A DNA stretch of 64,000 nucleotides from Acidobacteriaceae bacterium (GCA_003131315.1 PKUV01000082.1:16619-80618); one strand, 5' to 3'. Counted from the stretch's first letter, positions 41,861-51,168 are shown. Numbers and translations: made by a program. The notes: generated from the sequence alone by a model not told the origin.

Positions 41861-43501
41861 GTGCCTTCCACGCATAAGCAGAGCATTTCCCGCTGGCTCC
41901 TTGCGGCTGCAGCTTTGAGCTGCTGGTCTCAACTCGTCTGGTTCGGCTCCAGGTGTTTTCATCAGATTGATATTGACGGTATCGACTACATTGGGATTGC
42001 CCGGCATCTACGGAATCACCAATTCTATTCGGCGATCAATGATTTTCGCAGTCCACTGCTGTCCTGGATGATTGCTGCCGGGTCTTTTTTCGATGGAGAC
42101 CTGGTGCGCGTGGGGAAAGTCCTCAACATCGGCAGCTATCTTCTCTGCGGGGTGCTGCTGTATTTTTTCGCGAAAAGTCTTTGGCATTCGGAGTTGGCGG
42201 CTGCTCTGGCCGTCCTCTGGTTTTCTCTAAGCCGCGGCCTCGCGCCGCAGGCCGTCGAAATGGTGACTCCAGATTTGCTCTTCGCAGCCTTGACGCTGGT
42301 TTATTTCATGGTGCTGTTGCAATGCTTGCGCACCGGCGAAAAAAGGCACTGGGGCTTACTCGGAGGCATTCACGCCCTCGCATTTCTGGCCAAAGGATTT
42401 GCTCTGCCCTGGCTCGCACTGTGCGCGATGACTTCGATCCTGCTCTCCAGGCCCCGTAAGCCGTGGGCGGCGCGCCTTGCCTTGGCGGCCATCCTGCCGT
42501 TGCTGGTGGCCACGGCTTGGGCAGGAGCGCTGCACTTCAAATATGGCGCGTTCACGACCGGAACACAATTTAAGGTTAATTTTCTGCAGTGGACGGCGCA
42601 CGCCTATAACAACCGGCCGGACAAAATCTACGCCGTGCTCGAGGATACGAAGCCGTTCATTGATGAGGACAACCTAGGCGACCCAATGCCGCCCGGCTCG
42701 TGGCCGTGGCGCTATCGAATCGACCCGAGGCAGGCGGCGCCTGAACTTGCTAAACAGGAGGTGCACAACCTGCCGAAGGCGGTGAAAGAGCTTCTCATCG
42801 TCGTAACTCCTGGCGGGCTGGTCGCCTTCGTTTTCGTGATGGCGGTGCTGGCTCGACGAAGAGAGCAGCACCCCGCCGAATTTACCCTGGCGGCGGTGGT
42901 TGGGTTGGGGGTCGTCAGCCTCTTGCTGGCGTATTGCATGCTGGTATTCGATGGCCGCTATCTTTATCCGGTCATCCCGCTGGTGATGGCTGTAGCCGTA
43001 GGTTTCCTCGAACCCATAGGACCGGCGCTCCGCATTTGGCGAAGGGCGATGCTTGCTTTGATTGTGCTCGGGATATTTGTGTCGCTGGTATATTCCTCTT
43101 CTCCCTTCCGCACTCTGAGTCGCGATTTTCAGGTCTCGTGCTACCGGGCTGGCCAGAGCTTGAGAGCACATCTGGGTTCCACGGTTGTAAGTGTCGGTTC
43201 TGGACCCTACCAGGAACACGGAGTGGGGTGGGAGGCAGGATATAAGTCGGCATATTTCGGAGATCGCCGGCTGATTGGCACGACCGATAAGCTACCGAAT
43301 TTAGAGCAGATTCCAGCGCTTCTCGGTGACATCTCCCAGGCGAGGCCAGATGCAGTGCTGGTGTGGGGAAAACCCGGCGACACTCGATATGAAGCTTTAG
43401 TTCAACAGCTCAACCACGAATATGCTGGAGGTTCTCGCGAGGCTCTTATGGATCCCTTTTTCGGGGAGGTTGGCTCCGCAGTCTACGCGGGTCAACGTTG
43501 A
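41861..43501 (+). CDS. GT-C membrane glycosyltransferase (ArnT/PMT-like), second
   Basis: 546 residues from a GTG at 41861. The first extracytoplasmic loop is HQIDIDGIDYIGIARHLRNH, matching the D-x-D/E region of GT-C enzymes and similar in layout to the previous gene. Many hydrophobic helices follow. Both proteins probably add a sugar or modify lipid-linked glycan. The pair may be an old duplication: the fold and loop motif are shared, while the rest is diverged. Confidence 0.72.
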   Translation: MPSTHKQSISRWLLAAAALSCWSQLVWFGSRCFHQIDIDGIDYIGIARHLRNHQFYSAINDFRSPLLSWMIAAGSFFDGDLVRVGKVLNIGSYLLCGVLLYFFAKSLWHSELAAALAVLWFSLSRGLAPQAVEMVTPDLLFAALTLVYFMVLLQCLRTGEKRHWGLLGGIHALAFLAKGFALPWLALCAMTSILLSRPRKPWAARLALAAILPLLVATAWAGALHFKYGAFTTGTQFKVNFLQWTAHAYNNRPDKIYAVLEDTKPFIDEDNLGDPMPPGSWPWRYRIDPRQAAPELAKQEVHNLPKAVKELLIVVTPGGLVAFVFVMAVLARRREQHPAEFTLAAVVGLGVVSLLLAYCMLVFDGRYLYPVIPLVMAVAVGFLEPIGPALRIWRRAMLALIVLGIFVSLVYSSSPFRTLSRDFQVSCYRAGQSLRAHLGSTVVSVGSGPYQEHGVGWEAGYKSAYFGDRRLIGTTDKLPNLEQIPALLGDISQARPDAVLVWGKPGDTRYEALVQQLNHEYAGGSREALMDPFFGEVGSAVYAGQR

Positions 43502-43832
43502 ATGTTCGAATCGGCGCTTGTGGTTCATGCGGCGCCAGTTGATCCTTATACCTCAGACACCACCGGACGTGCAGTTTTCCGCATCCGGCGCTTGAGTCCG
43601 GCGTTCATCGCGGCGTCCCCGTCCACACAGCGGAACCCAGTGCCGGAAACAATATCGGCAAGCTGTAAATTTTGGCTGGTTCTCGCTCCTGGGATGCTAA
43701 AATCAGGCAAATTCCTCATAACAGCCCGTTCTTGTCTGTCCGGCTTGCTGTGGGAAGGTCGGCTCGAGCGGAAACCTGTGTGTCGGGTGCGGCGCGCTGT
43801 CGCATCGAGCGTGTGGCGGCTAAGGAGTAACG
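43502..43832. other. Spacer upstream of the tyrosine autokinase gene
   Basis: 331 bases with no supported gene; a short frame from 43502 has no domain. A weak promoter-like pair TTGGCT (43672-43677) and GCTAAA (43696-43701) with 18-base spacing precedes the kinase. AAGGAG lies just upstream of the kinase ATG and is a strong ribosome binding site. Confidence 0.4.
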
Positions 43833-46172
43833 ATGGCATTGGGGCCCCTGGTTCCACGAAGTGACGTTCCACGAAGTAACGACGGCTTGCGCGAACTGCA
43901 ACCTGGCGAACCGGCTGAATTCCTCAGGCCGGTCGGCTCCGCGCTTTATAACGTGTTGCCGTCGCAGGAATCGACACTGCGCGAATACATGCGCGTTCTT
44001 ATCAAGCGCAGGTGGATGGTGGCCGCGGTTGTGGCGGGCATCTTCATGGTTGTCGCCATTGCCAGCCTGCGCCAGACTCCCATCTACGAAGCGAAAAGCC
44101 AAATCGTCATCAATAAGGCCGATCCCAACCTCTTTACCTTCAAAGACTCGATGCCGGTAATGGACTACTACGACCAGAGCGATCTGGACACCGAAGTCCG
44201 CATCCTGCAGAGCGATCTGCTAGCGCTGCAGGTGATCCGGCAACTGAATCTGGATAGGCGTCCCGAGTTCGGCGGTCATTCCGAAAAGCAAGCCAACCTG
44301 GTCGCCGATCCGCTGCAGACCGATTCGAACCGCACCTCGGCTCTGCTGGCAGGCTTTCGGGGAAATCTCCACGTCACTCTTATTCCCAACACCCGGATCA
44401 TCGAGATTTATTTCACCAGCACCGATCCTCAGCTCGCCGCCAGCGCCGTGAATACCCTCGCGGCCACTTATGTCGAGCAGAACTTCAAGACCAAATTCGA
44501 ATCCACCATGCAGGCCTCCGACTGGCTTTCGAAACAGCTCGTCGACTTGCAGATGAAAGTGGAGACCTCTCAGGAGAAGCTCGTACGCTACCAGAAGGAG
44601 CACGAGATTCTCGGGATTGACGAAAAGCAGAACATCATCACCGAAAAGCTCGCCGAAGTTAACAAAGAAATGACAATGGCCGAATCTGACCGCATGCAGA
44701 AAGAAGCCGTCTATCGCCAGACACAGTCCAACGATCCGGTGGCGGTCTCGGCAGCGATCGTTTCCGATAGCGTGGGAGGCGGCACCGGCGCAGGTTCCAC
44801 GCTTCTCGACAAGTTGCGCGAACAGCAGGTCAGCCTCAGAATCCAGATTGCCGAACTCAGCACCCAGTTCGGTCCCTCGTATCCGAAAATCGCACAGCTC
44901 AACAATCAAGTGAAAGAGATTGACCGCCAGCTTCAATCGGAAACGAACAAGGCCGTCGACCACCTCAAGGGGCAGTACCTGGCCGCTTTGCAGCGCGAAA
45001 ATATGTTGCACGACTCCTTTGAAAAGCAAAAACAGGAGGCGAACAAGCTCAACGAGAGCGCCATCGAGTACAGCATCCTGAAGCGCGACCTGGACAGCAA
45101 CCGGACACTTTACGAGGGATTGCTGGAAAAACTGAAAGAAGCGGGCGTCACCGCGGGATTGCGCTCCAATAACTTTCGCATCATTGATGCGGCCCGTGTT
45201 CCGACCTCTCCCAGCGAACCCAATATTCCGCGCAACCTTTCTTTCGCGCTTGTGCTCGGCGTCATCTCCGGCATCGGCTTGGCCTTCCTGCTCGAGAACA
45301 TGGACAACACCGTCCGCACCCCGGAGCAGGCGCAAGCCATCTCAGGCCTTCCCTCTCTCGGGATGATCCCGCTCGGCTCTAAGTCAGCCCACAATGGAGC
45401 GACTGGCAAGCGGCTGGCTTTGACTGCATCGAAGGAAGTGGTGGAGACCGTAACCCAGGTTCGCCCCCAGTCGCAGATGGCCGAATCGTATCGCGCGCTG
45501 CGGACTTCGCTTCTGCTCTCCAATCTTGGAGCGCCGCCTAAAGTCATCATGGTGACCAGCGCGCTTCCGCAGGAGGGCAAAACCACCACCAGCATCAACA
45601 CCGCCATCGTGCTCGCGCAAAAGGGAGTCCGAGTTCTCCTGGTCGATGCCGACTTGCGCCGCCCCAGTATTCACAAGACCCTGGGCATGGGCCCGCGCAG
45701 CGGTCTCAGCAACGTGCTGACCGGAAGCGCCACTGCGCAGCAAACGATTACGACCTCTCCCATCCTGCCCAATCTTTTCATCATGCCCGCGGGTACGCCG
45801 CCACCGAATCCTGCCGAGTTGCTGGCGTCCTCTAACATGCGGGACCTGCTCGCGGAGTTGCGCCAACAGTTCGACCACATCGTGATCGACACTCCCCCAA
45901 CACTTTCCGTCACCGACGCGGTGGTGCTGTCACCCCGCGCCGACGCCACCATCCTGGTAATTCGCTCCGGCCAGACCACGAAACAAGCACTGCGCCGCGC
46001 GCGCGATATCCTAACGCAGGTCAATGCTCACGTCGCCGGGGTTCTGCTCAACGCCGTCGACCTAACCTCCCCCGATTATTATTATTATTATGAGTATCAG
46101 GGGAAATACAGTCACTACTATCAGGAAGAGCCTCCCCGCACAGGGAACGAAGCGGAACCGAAGGCGGTTTGA
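43833..46172 (+). CDS. Polysaccharide co-polymerase / BY-type tyrosine autokinase (Wzc-like)
   Basis: 779 residues. A Wzz-type domain opens with a membrane helix near residues 60-80 (MVAAVVAGIFMVV), and a long coiled-coil periplasmic region is followed by a second helix near residues 470-490. The cytoplasmic kinase has Walker A LPQEGKTTT (about residues 578-586), a Walker A' LLVDADLRRP and VIDTPPTLS. The C-terminus ends in a tyrosine cluster (DYYYYYEYQGKYSHYY), the autophosphorylation tail of Wzc/CapB proteins. It controls polymer length and export together with a Wza-type pore, whose fragment is at the left edge. The N-terminus has a 15-bp tandem duplication (VPRSDVPRSN). Confidence 0.92.
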   Translation: MALGPLVPRSDVPRSNDGLRELQPGEPAEFLRPVGSALYNVLPSQESTLREYMRVLIKRRWMVAAVVAGIFMVVAIASLRQTPIYEAKSQIVINKADPNLFTFKDSMPVMDYYDQSDLDTEVRILQSDLLALQVIRQLNLDRRPEFGGHSEKQANLVADPLQTDSNRTSALLAGFRGNLHVTLIPNTRIIEIYFTSTDPQLAASAVNTLAATYVEQNFKTKFESTMQASDWLSKQLVDLQMKVETSQEKLVRYQKEHEILGIDEKQNIITEKLAEVNKEMTMAESDRMQKEAVYRQTQSNDPVAVSAAIVSDSVGGGTGAGSTLLDKLREQQVSLRIQIAELSTQFGPSYPKIAQLNNQVKEIDRQLQSETNKAVDHLKGQYLAALQRENMLHDSFEKQKQEANKLNESAIEYSILKRDLDSNRTLYEGLLEKLKEAGVTAGLRSNNFRIIDAARVPTSPSEPNIPRNLSFALVLGVISGIGLAFLLENMDNTVRTPEQAQAISGLPSLGMIPLGSKSAHNGATGKRLALTASKEVVETVTQVRPQSQMAESYRALRTSLLLSNLGAPPKVIMVTSALPQEGKTTTSINTAIVLAQKGVRVLLVDADLRRPSIHKTLGMGPRSGLSNVLTGSATAQQTITTSPILPNLFIMPAGTPPPNPAELLASSNMRDLLAELRQQFDHIVIDTPPTLSVTDAVVLSPRADATILVIRSGQTTKQALRRARDILTQVNAHVAGVLLNAVDLTSPDYYYYYEYQGKYSHYYQEEPPRTGNEAEPKAV
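43851..43880 (+). repeat. 15-bp tandem duplication in the kinase N-terminus
   Basis: GTTCCACGAAGTGAC is directly followed by the same 15-mer with one change, encoding VPRSD-VPRSN. It is in frame and lies in the poorly conserved cytoplasmic tail, so effect on function is probably small. Confidence 0.85.
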
Positions 46173-46230
46173 GGTGGTGTGTTTCGATTGAGGTACACTC
46201 TTCAAATATTTGAGACGGCTGAACGTGACA

Positions 46231-47520
46231 ATGTCCATTCCACTTTCAAACCGGCGACGTTGGCAGTTGGCTGCCGGTCTGGCCTTTCTCGCCTGCGTCT
46301 ATCTTTTTCTGACCGGCAAAGAGTACGCCGCCAGCGTCTTTGCTTCGCGTGCGGAGTTGCCATCGCTGCAGCGCGCGGTGCGCCTCTCGCCGGGAAATGC
46401 AGACTATCGCCATCGGCTCGGACGGTACTTTGCATTTGTTGCCGGTGATCCTCAGTCCGCCGTCGACAGCCTTCGAGCAGCCGTCGAGCTCAACCCCCAC
46501 GATGCCCGCTATTGGTTCGATCTGGCAGCCGCATATCAGGTAACCGGGGACATCTCTGGCCAGCGAGCGGCGCTGGATCGCGCGTTGCAGGCCGAGCCCA
46601 CCGCTCCCGATGTCGCGTGGGAAGCGGCGAATTTTTTTCTCATCGACGGCGATATCGACCGCGCCCTGCGCGAATTCCACGTCGTCATCGAGAACGACAT
46701 TTCGCTGGTGGACGCCGCACTGCGCGCATGCTGGCGCGTGCGTCCTGACGCGGACGCTCTGCTCCGGGACGCGGTGCCGGCTCGCACCGATTCCCTAATT
46801 TCCTTTCTCGATTTGTTGACGAGCAAGCAGGAAACCGAGGGCGCCATCAAGACCTGGGAGCGGCTCGCCCAGTTGCACGAGAAATTTCAGAACCGCTATT
46901 TGTACGACTACGTGCGTTATCTCATTGCAGTGCGCCGTCCCGACGCCGCCATGTCTGCCTGGGAGGAAAGCGCGGACATTCTTGGCCTCACTGCCTATCT
47001 GCCCACGGAGGACAACCTAGTGGTGAACGGGGATTTCAGCCTCGACATCCTGAACGGAGGCTTCGACTGGACCTACGTCAATCGAACCGGAGTGCGGCCA
47101 TTGCTCGATCCGAGCGACTTCCACCAGGGTCATCGCTCTCTTTTCCTCACCTTCGAAGGCCCCGGTATCGACGACGCGGGAATTCAACAACTGATTCCGG
47201 TGCACGGCGCAACCACTTACGACTTCTCCGCGTATTACAAGTCGGCGGACTTTGAGGGAGCGGGCGGGCCCCAGATCGTTTTGCGAGATGCCTACACGGG
47301 CGCGCCGCTGTATGCCAGCGACCCGCTCAACGATGCCGACTTCTGGAAGGAAGTTCACTCCAAAGTGACAACCCCGGACTCTACCACGCTGCTCCTGCTG
47401 GCCATCGAGCGCCTCCCGGCCGGCTCCCCAATTCGCGGCAAGCTGTGGCTCGACGATTTCGAACTTTCTCCCGATAATTCCCCCGACAATTCCCCAAAAA
47501 CTTCCAAGGACAAACCGTGA
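46231..47520 (+). CDS. TPR protein with C-terminal jelly-roll (carbohydrate-binding-like) domain
   Basis: 429 residues from ATG 46231 (MSIPLSNRRRW); a TTG at 46210 is a poorer start. An N-terminal hydrophobic helix (LAAGLAFLACVYLFL) is followed by TPR-like repeats (for example LRAAVELNPHDARYWFDLA) and then, from about residue 260, a beta-rich segment NLVVNGDFSLDILNGGFDW that resembles CBM4/9-type jelly rolls. Such proteins accompany kinase and Wzy genes and may scaffold polymerisation or export in the periplasm. It overlaps the next gene (GTGA). Confidence 0.68.
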   Translation: MSIPLSNRRRWQLAAGLAFLACVYLFLTGKEYAASVFASRAELPSLQRAVRLSPGNADYRHRLGRYFAFVAGDPQSAVDSLRAAVELNPHDARYWFDLAAAYQVTGDISGQRAALDRALQAEPTAPDVAWEAANFFLIDGDIDRALREFHVVIENDISLVDAALRACWRVRPDADALLRDAVPARTDSLISFLDLLTSKQETEGAIKTWERLAQLHEKFQNRYLYDYVRYLIAVRRPDAAMSAWEESADILGLTAYLPTEDNLVVNGDFSLDILNGGFDWTYVNRTGVRPLLDPSDFHQGHRSLFLTFEGPGIDDAGIQQLIPVHGATTYDFSAYYKSADFEGAGGPQIVLRDAYTGAPLYASDPLNDADFWKEVHSKVTTPDSTTLLLLAIERLPAGSPIRGKLWLDDFELSPDNSPDNSPKTSKDKP

Positions 47521-48884
47521 GTTCTGTCTTGGCAACGCAGCCTGAACCCGCGCCCGTCGCTAAAGTTTCGCAACCGAAACTTACCAACACCGCGCTGCTG
47601 GCTGGCGCCTGTGCCGTGTTGTTGCTCGGGCCGCTGGCCTTTGGAGCGGTCGAACCCTGGTCCATTTTTGCCTTAGAAGCGTGCGCCATGCTGCTGCTGG
47701 CGGTTTGGGCGTCCCGCCAGTGGATCCACCGTAAACTCAACGTCTGCGACAACGTGCTCTACCGCCCCATGGTGGCGTTTTTTGCGCTGGTGCTGGTGCA
47801 GTGGGTGGTGGGAACGACGGCCTACCGTTATGTGACCTATTCTCGCCTGTTGCTCTACGCCGCCTACGGCATGCTGGCGTTTGTAGTGACCCAGACGCTG
47901 CGTCGATCTTCTCAGTTCGAGCTGATGGCCAAGTTGTTCACCGGTTACGGAGCGGTGGTGGCTGCATTTGCGGTGGTGCAGGGGATGGCGCCGAATGGAA
48001 AGCTTTACTGGATCTGGGTCTCGGAGCAAGGTGGTGCGATTTACGGACCGTACGTCAATCGCAATCATTACGCCGGCCTGATGGAGATGCTCGCGCCCTT
48101 CCCGCTGGTGCTGGCGGCAACTCGCTTCACGGACGGGAACCGCAAGATTGTGGTGGCAGGAATCGCCGCGCTGATGGCGGCAAGTATTTTCCTTTCCGGT
48201 TCGCGGGGAGGCATGGCGGCGTTCGTCGCGCAGATGCTGGTGCTAGGCGTGCTTCTGGTTCGCAGACGCGAAGGCAGTTGGAAACAGCCCCTTATGCTGG
48301 GCGCGTTTCTGGCGGTGGTGATTGGCTTTCTCGTCTGGATGGGTGGCAACGAACTCACCCAGCGTCTGATCAGCATTCACTCCGGCGCCCGCGAAGAAAT
48401 CAACGGAGGGGCGCGGTTCACCATCGATCGCGACTGCTTGCGCATGCTGGTCAAGAGGCCCATTCTCGGTTGGGGACTGGGCGCCTTTCCGATTGTCTAT
48501 CCGGAATTTCGCAGTTTCTACACGACCTTCTTCGTGAATCAGGCGCACAACGATTATCTGCAACTGCTGGTCGAAACCGGCCTGGCTGGATTCTCCATCG
48601 CGGTCTGGTTTCTGGTGCTGGTCTTCCGCCAGGCCGCGGGCAAGCTCAAGGATTGGACCGAGACCGCCAGCGGCGCGATGACCATGGCTGCCCTGCTCGG
48701 TTGTGTGGGAATCCTGGTGCACAGCTTTCTCGATTTCAATCTGCAGATCCCGGCAAACGCCGCGCTGTTTTACGTGCTCTGCGCGATTGCCGCGTCCGCA
48801 CCGCTACAGGAATCGCAGCGGCGCCGCGTGCTTCGCCGGCACAGTTTGATCGTGCAACCCAACCCGGAGACCCCGGCATCCTGA
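47517..48884 (+). CDS. O-antigen polymerase/ligase-like membrane protein (second copy)
   Basis: 455 residues from GTG 47517, which overlaps the preceding TGA. About ten to twelve hydrophobic segments, with a large loop containing YGPYVNRNHYAGLMEML and later RPILGWGLGAFPIVYPEF and NQAHNDYLQLLVETG. These are the NxNHxA and H-N-xx-L motifs of the Wzy_C/O-antigen ligase family. It is a different subfamily from the protein at 17243, and its kinase/TPR neighbours favour a role as polymerase for the capsule- or exopolysaccharide-type chain. Confidence 0.83.
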   Translation: MSSVLATQPEPAPVAKVSQPKLTNTALLAGACAVLLLGPLAFGAVEPWSIFALEACAMLLLAVWASRQWIHRKLNVCDNVLYRPMVAFFALVLVQWVVGTTAYRYVTYSRLLLYAAYGMLAFVVTQTLRRSSQFELMAKLFTGYGAVVAAFAVVQGMAPNGKLYWIWVSEQGGAIYGPYVNRNHYAGLMEMLAPFPLVLAATRFTDGNRKIVVAGIAALMAASIFLSGSRGGMAAFVAQMLVLGVLLVRRREGSWKQPLMLGAFLAVVIGFLVWMGGNELTQRLISIHSGAREEINGGARFTIDRDCLRMLVKRPILGWGLGAFPIVYPEFRSFYTTFFVNQAHNDYLQLLVETGLAGFSIAVWFLVLVFRQAAGKLKDWTETASGAMTMAALLGCVGILVHSFLDFNLQIPANAALFYVLCAIAASAPLQESQRRRVLRRHSLIVQPNPETPAS

Positions 48885-48936
48885 TCGGTGGCTCCACGGG
48901 TGTTGCGCGGCGAGTCCACTCTGGTGCTGGCCGTCC

Positions 48937-48999
48937 GGCGGCCCACTTTTCGAAAACCGCGAAAAGTGGGGCACCCTCGTTTTTTTCTCTGCCAACCCT
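48937..48999 (+). repeat. 63-bp direct repeat, copy A, with hairpin and T-tract
   Basis: Perfectly identical to 50312-50374. It contains an 11-bp stem CCCACTTTTCG/CGAAAAGTGGG (48942-48952 and 48960-48970) with a 7-base loop, then a run of seven T after GCACCCTCG. It sits downstream of the ligase-like stop and can act as a terminator for that gene. Confidence 0.9.
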
Positions 49000-49071
49000 G
49001 AGAACAACGCGCGCTATACTTACCCGCGGGAGATGTGGGCCACCCGCCCGGCACGGGTGGGGAGACTGATA

Positions 49072-50268
49072 GTGGCAACCAGAAAACCAGACTGTGCCGC
49101 ACCCGGTGACGCAAAATCTTTGCTTCGCAGCAAAATGCCCGAACTCGACTCCGTCCGTGGTTTTGCCATATTGATGGTGTTGTTTTTTCACGGCTTTGCC
49201 AACCGCGATGGTGCTCAGGGATTGTCCGGGCTCCCCAAGTTGTTCGTGCGGCTTCTTGCACCAGGCTGGACCGGAGTTAACCTTTTCTTCGCTCTCTCTG
49301 GCTTTCTGATCACCGGGATACTGCTCGACAGCAAGCACCATCCGCAATACTATCGGCGTTTCTATCTGCGCCGGGCACTTCGCATTTTGCCCGCCTACTA
49401 CGGGATCCTCCTGCTGTTGGCCCTCCTCGGCCGATACGCTCTGCAGGGCGAGAATATCTCTTGGGCGTTCCTTGGTTTGAGTGCTGTCTACCTCGCAAAC
49501 GTTACCGTTTTGTTTGGAGTGCCAATGCAGTTCGGGGTACTCTGGTCGCTGGCGGTGGAGGAACACTTCTACCTCGTCTGGCCCATCATTATCCGAAACG
49601 TCAGCCGGAGCACCGCTGGCGCTATCGCGGTCGTGATTGCCGTCGGCGCTACCCTAGCTCGAGTCGTTACGTTGTGGCTTGGATACGATTATGGATCCCA
49701 CTACACTTGGCTGGTGGCAGATGCCTTGGCCCTGGGAGCTCTTCTCGCTGTCTTCATGCGGGGACCGCTTGGAACGCGTGCGGGCTTGAAGCTGATTTTA
49801 CTAGCGGCGTTTCTAGGGAGCGGCGCCTTAGTTCTGATCGACCGCCCCTTTCACCGCCCTCTCGCCGGAGGAGCGCTGCACATCACCGCCCTGAATCTTT
49901 TGTGCACTGGAGCGGTGGGCGGCACGCTGTTGCTGGGCACGAGTTCCTGGAGTTTTCTTGTCCATCATCGAACGCTCAGGTTCTTCGGAGAAATCAGCTA
50001 TGGGCTCTATCTCATCCACATGCTGGTGTTTAACATTTATGACAATCTCCAGCAGCGGCTTTTCCCACACCTGCCTTTGTTCAAGGGGCACTTCGATCTC
50101 ATGGTTATTCGCTTTTTAACGTGCGGCAGCATTGCTATAGTGTTGGCGGTCCTCTCGCGTAGGTACTTCGAGGAACCGTTTCTGCGCTTAAAAGATCGCA
50201 CCGCGTTCACCCGCCTGGGAGATACGGTTCGAGAAGCAATCGCAGCAGAAAAACAGCCTGCAACGTAG
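49072..50268 (+). CDS. Acyltransferase family 3 membrane protein (OafA-like)
   Basis: About 398 residues from a GTG at 49072 with GGGGAG seven bases upstream; ATG 49135 (MPELDSVRGFAIL) is the alternative and starts at the conserved motif. The ELDSVRGFAILMVLFFHGF segment has the Arg and His of acyltransferase-3, followed by eight to ten membrane helices and a late LRFFGEISYGLYLIH block. It O-acetylates or otherwise acylates the surface glycan. It is flanked on both sides by the 63-bp direct repeat, unlike its neighbours. Confidence 0.85.
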   Translation: MATRKPDCAAPGDAKSLLRSKMPELDSVRGFAILMVLFFHGFANRDGAQGLSGLPKLFVRLLAPGWTGVNLFFALSGFLITGILLDSKHHPQYYRRFYLRRALRILPAYYGILLLLALLGRYALQGENISWAFLGLSAVYLANVTVLFGVPMQFGVLWSLAVEEHFYLVWPIIIRNVSRSTAGAIAVVIAVGATLARVVTLWLGYDYGSHYTWLVADALALGALLAVFMRGPLGTRAGLKLILLAAFLGSGALVLIDRPFHRPLAGGALHITALNLLCTGAVGGTLLLGTSSWSFLVHHRTLRFFGEISYGLYLIHMLVFNIYDNLQQRLFPHLPLFKGHFDLMVIRFLTCGSIAIVLAVLSRRYFEEPFLRLKDRTAFTRLGDTVREAIAAEKQPAT

Positions 50269-50311
50269 TTCATGACCCACAGACCGCCCAGGGCGGAGGA
50301 AAGATCTGGCG

Positions 50312-50374
50312 GGCGGCCCACTTTTCGAAAACCGCGAAAAGTGGGGCACCCTCGTTTTTTTCTCTGCCAACCCT
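50312..50374 (+). repeat. 63-bp direct repeat, copy B
   Basis: Identical to copy A at 48937-48999, with the same hairpin and T-run, and located just after the acyltransferase stop. The two copies flank the gene in direct orientation, so homologous recombination between them would delete it. Confidence 0.9.
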
Positions 50375-50492
50375 TAAGAGCGTGGCGCCTTATACTTGCG
50401 CGCCACCACCCGGCAGCCCCCCCGCCCAAGCGGGAGCTTGGAGGGGTACCCTCCTGAGAAGAGATAGTGGCGGTAGCCCGGGCCCCCCGCCC

Positions 50493-50580
50493 CAGCCCCT
50501 AAAGGGTCGTCTGATTTCGAAGGGCTTTCGGCATCGCTAAAGCGATACCCTGATACGAAGCCGGAGTTTTTCTGCGGCCT
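50493..50580 (+). repeat. Palindromic repeat family, copy 2 (intergenic)
   Basis: Begins CAGCCCCTAAAGGG, includes GCATCGCTAAAGCGATAC and one CCTGATACGAA, and ends TTTTTCTGCGGCCT. Shorter than copies 1 and 3, which have two CCTGATACGAA units. Confidence 0.85.
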
Positions 50581-50823
50581 GCCAAGGCAAGTGATCCAGC
50601 AAAAATGCGGGATTCTCCTGGCATTGGGCTGTGTTGGGGCTGCGTCCGGCGGCTGGGCTTGGGGAGGTACCTAGTTCCTACCGAGATTACTTCGGTAATC
50701 AGGGCTTCTTCTGGGGTATTTTCCGTGATATAACGCCGATAGCTGCTCGTCAGGCTGTGGGCTGGGAATTCCGTGGTTTTCTGGCTTTGGGTTGAAGCGC
50801 AGAGCGAGGGCAGAGGAGGCATC

Positions 50824-51153
50824 GTGTCCGAAGCGCGTACCGGGAAAAGGTTTCCGCTGCAATTGCCGATCAAGATTCATAGGGAAGATAGCGCGGGTGA
50901 CACCAGCGGCATGACCGGCAATCTGAGCGCCGCCGGAGTGTACATCCGCGCCGACGCATCGCTCGAGGTCGGCTCACCAGTAGAGTTTGAGATCACCCTG
51001 CCGCCGGAAGTCACGGGGGGCAAGGACGATGTTGTGATTCAGTGCCGCGGCCGCGTGGTGCGGACCGATGAGCCCAATGCCAGCGCCGAGTCCGGGGACA
51101 GCCGGGGCGTCGCTTGCGTAATCGATTCTTACGAATTCGTTCGCAACAGTTAA
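50824..51153 (+). CDS. PilZ-domain protein (c-di-GMP binding)
   Basis: About 109 residues from GTG 50824; an AGAGGAGG ribosome binding site lies just upstream, which is why I prefer it to the in-frame start at 50773. The motifs needed for c-di-GMP binding are present: RTGKR (RxxxR) near the N-terminus and GNLSAAGVYI ([D/N]xSxxG) about 25 residues later. A single-domain PilZ protein of this type usually modulates motility or polysaccharide production. It ends 15 bases before the LuxR-type regulator and probably shares its transcript. Confidence 0.85.
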   Translation: MSEARTGKRFPLQLPIKIHREDSAGDTSGMTGNLSAAGVYIRADASLEVGSPVEFEITLPPEVTGGKDDVVIQCRGRVVRTDEPNASAESGDSRGVACVIDSYEFVRNS

Positions 51154-51168
51154 CCGGGAGTGCGATCC

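Larger units (their letters stand above)
50269..50823. other. Spacer downstream of the acyltransferase gene: two repeat types plus hairpins
   Basis: 555 bases without a credible gene. It contains the 63-bp repeat copy B (50312-50374), a CCCGC/GCGGG hairpin near 50420, the palindromic repeat copy 2 (50493-50580) and a GATTAC-TTCG-GTAATC tetraloop hairpin (50685-50700). A TATAAC at 50729-50734 might be a -10 for the PilZ gene; its -35 is poor. Weak short frames on the minus strand run through the repeat and are rejected. Confidence 0.65.

Noticed and set aside
48736..49566. Minus-strand frames crossing the 63-bp repeat near 48940 and 50340
   Set aside because: They read through the hairpin and terminator, overlap the ligase-like and acyltransferase genes, and give repeated KKTRVPHFSRFSKSG-like peptides only because the DNA repeat is duplicated.
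50037..50429. Possible gene on the minus strand in the post-acyltransferase spacer
   Set aside because: It overlaps the acyltransferase C-terminus and the 63-bp repeat, with no domain or ribosome binding site.
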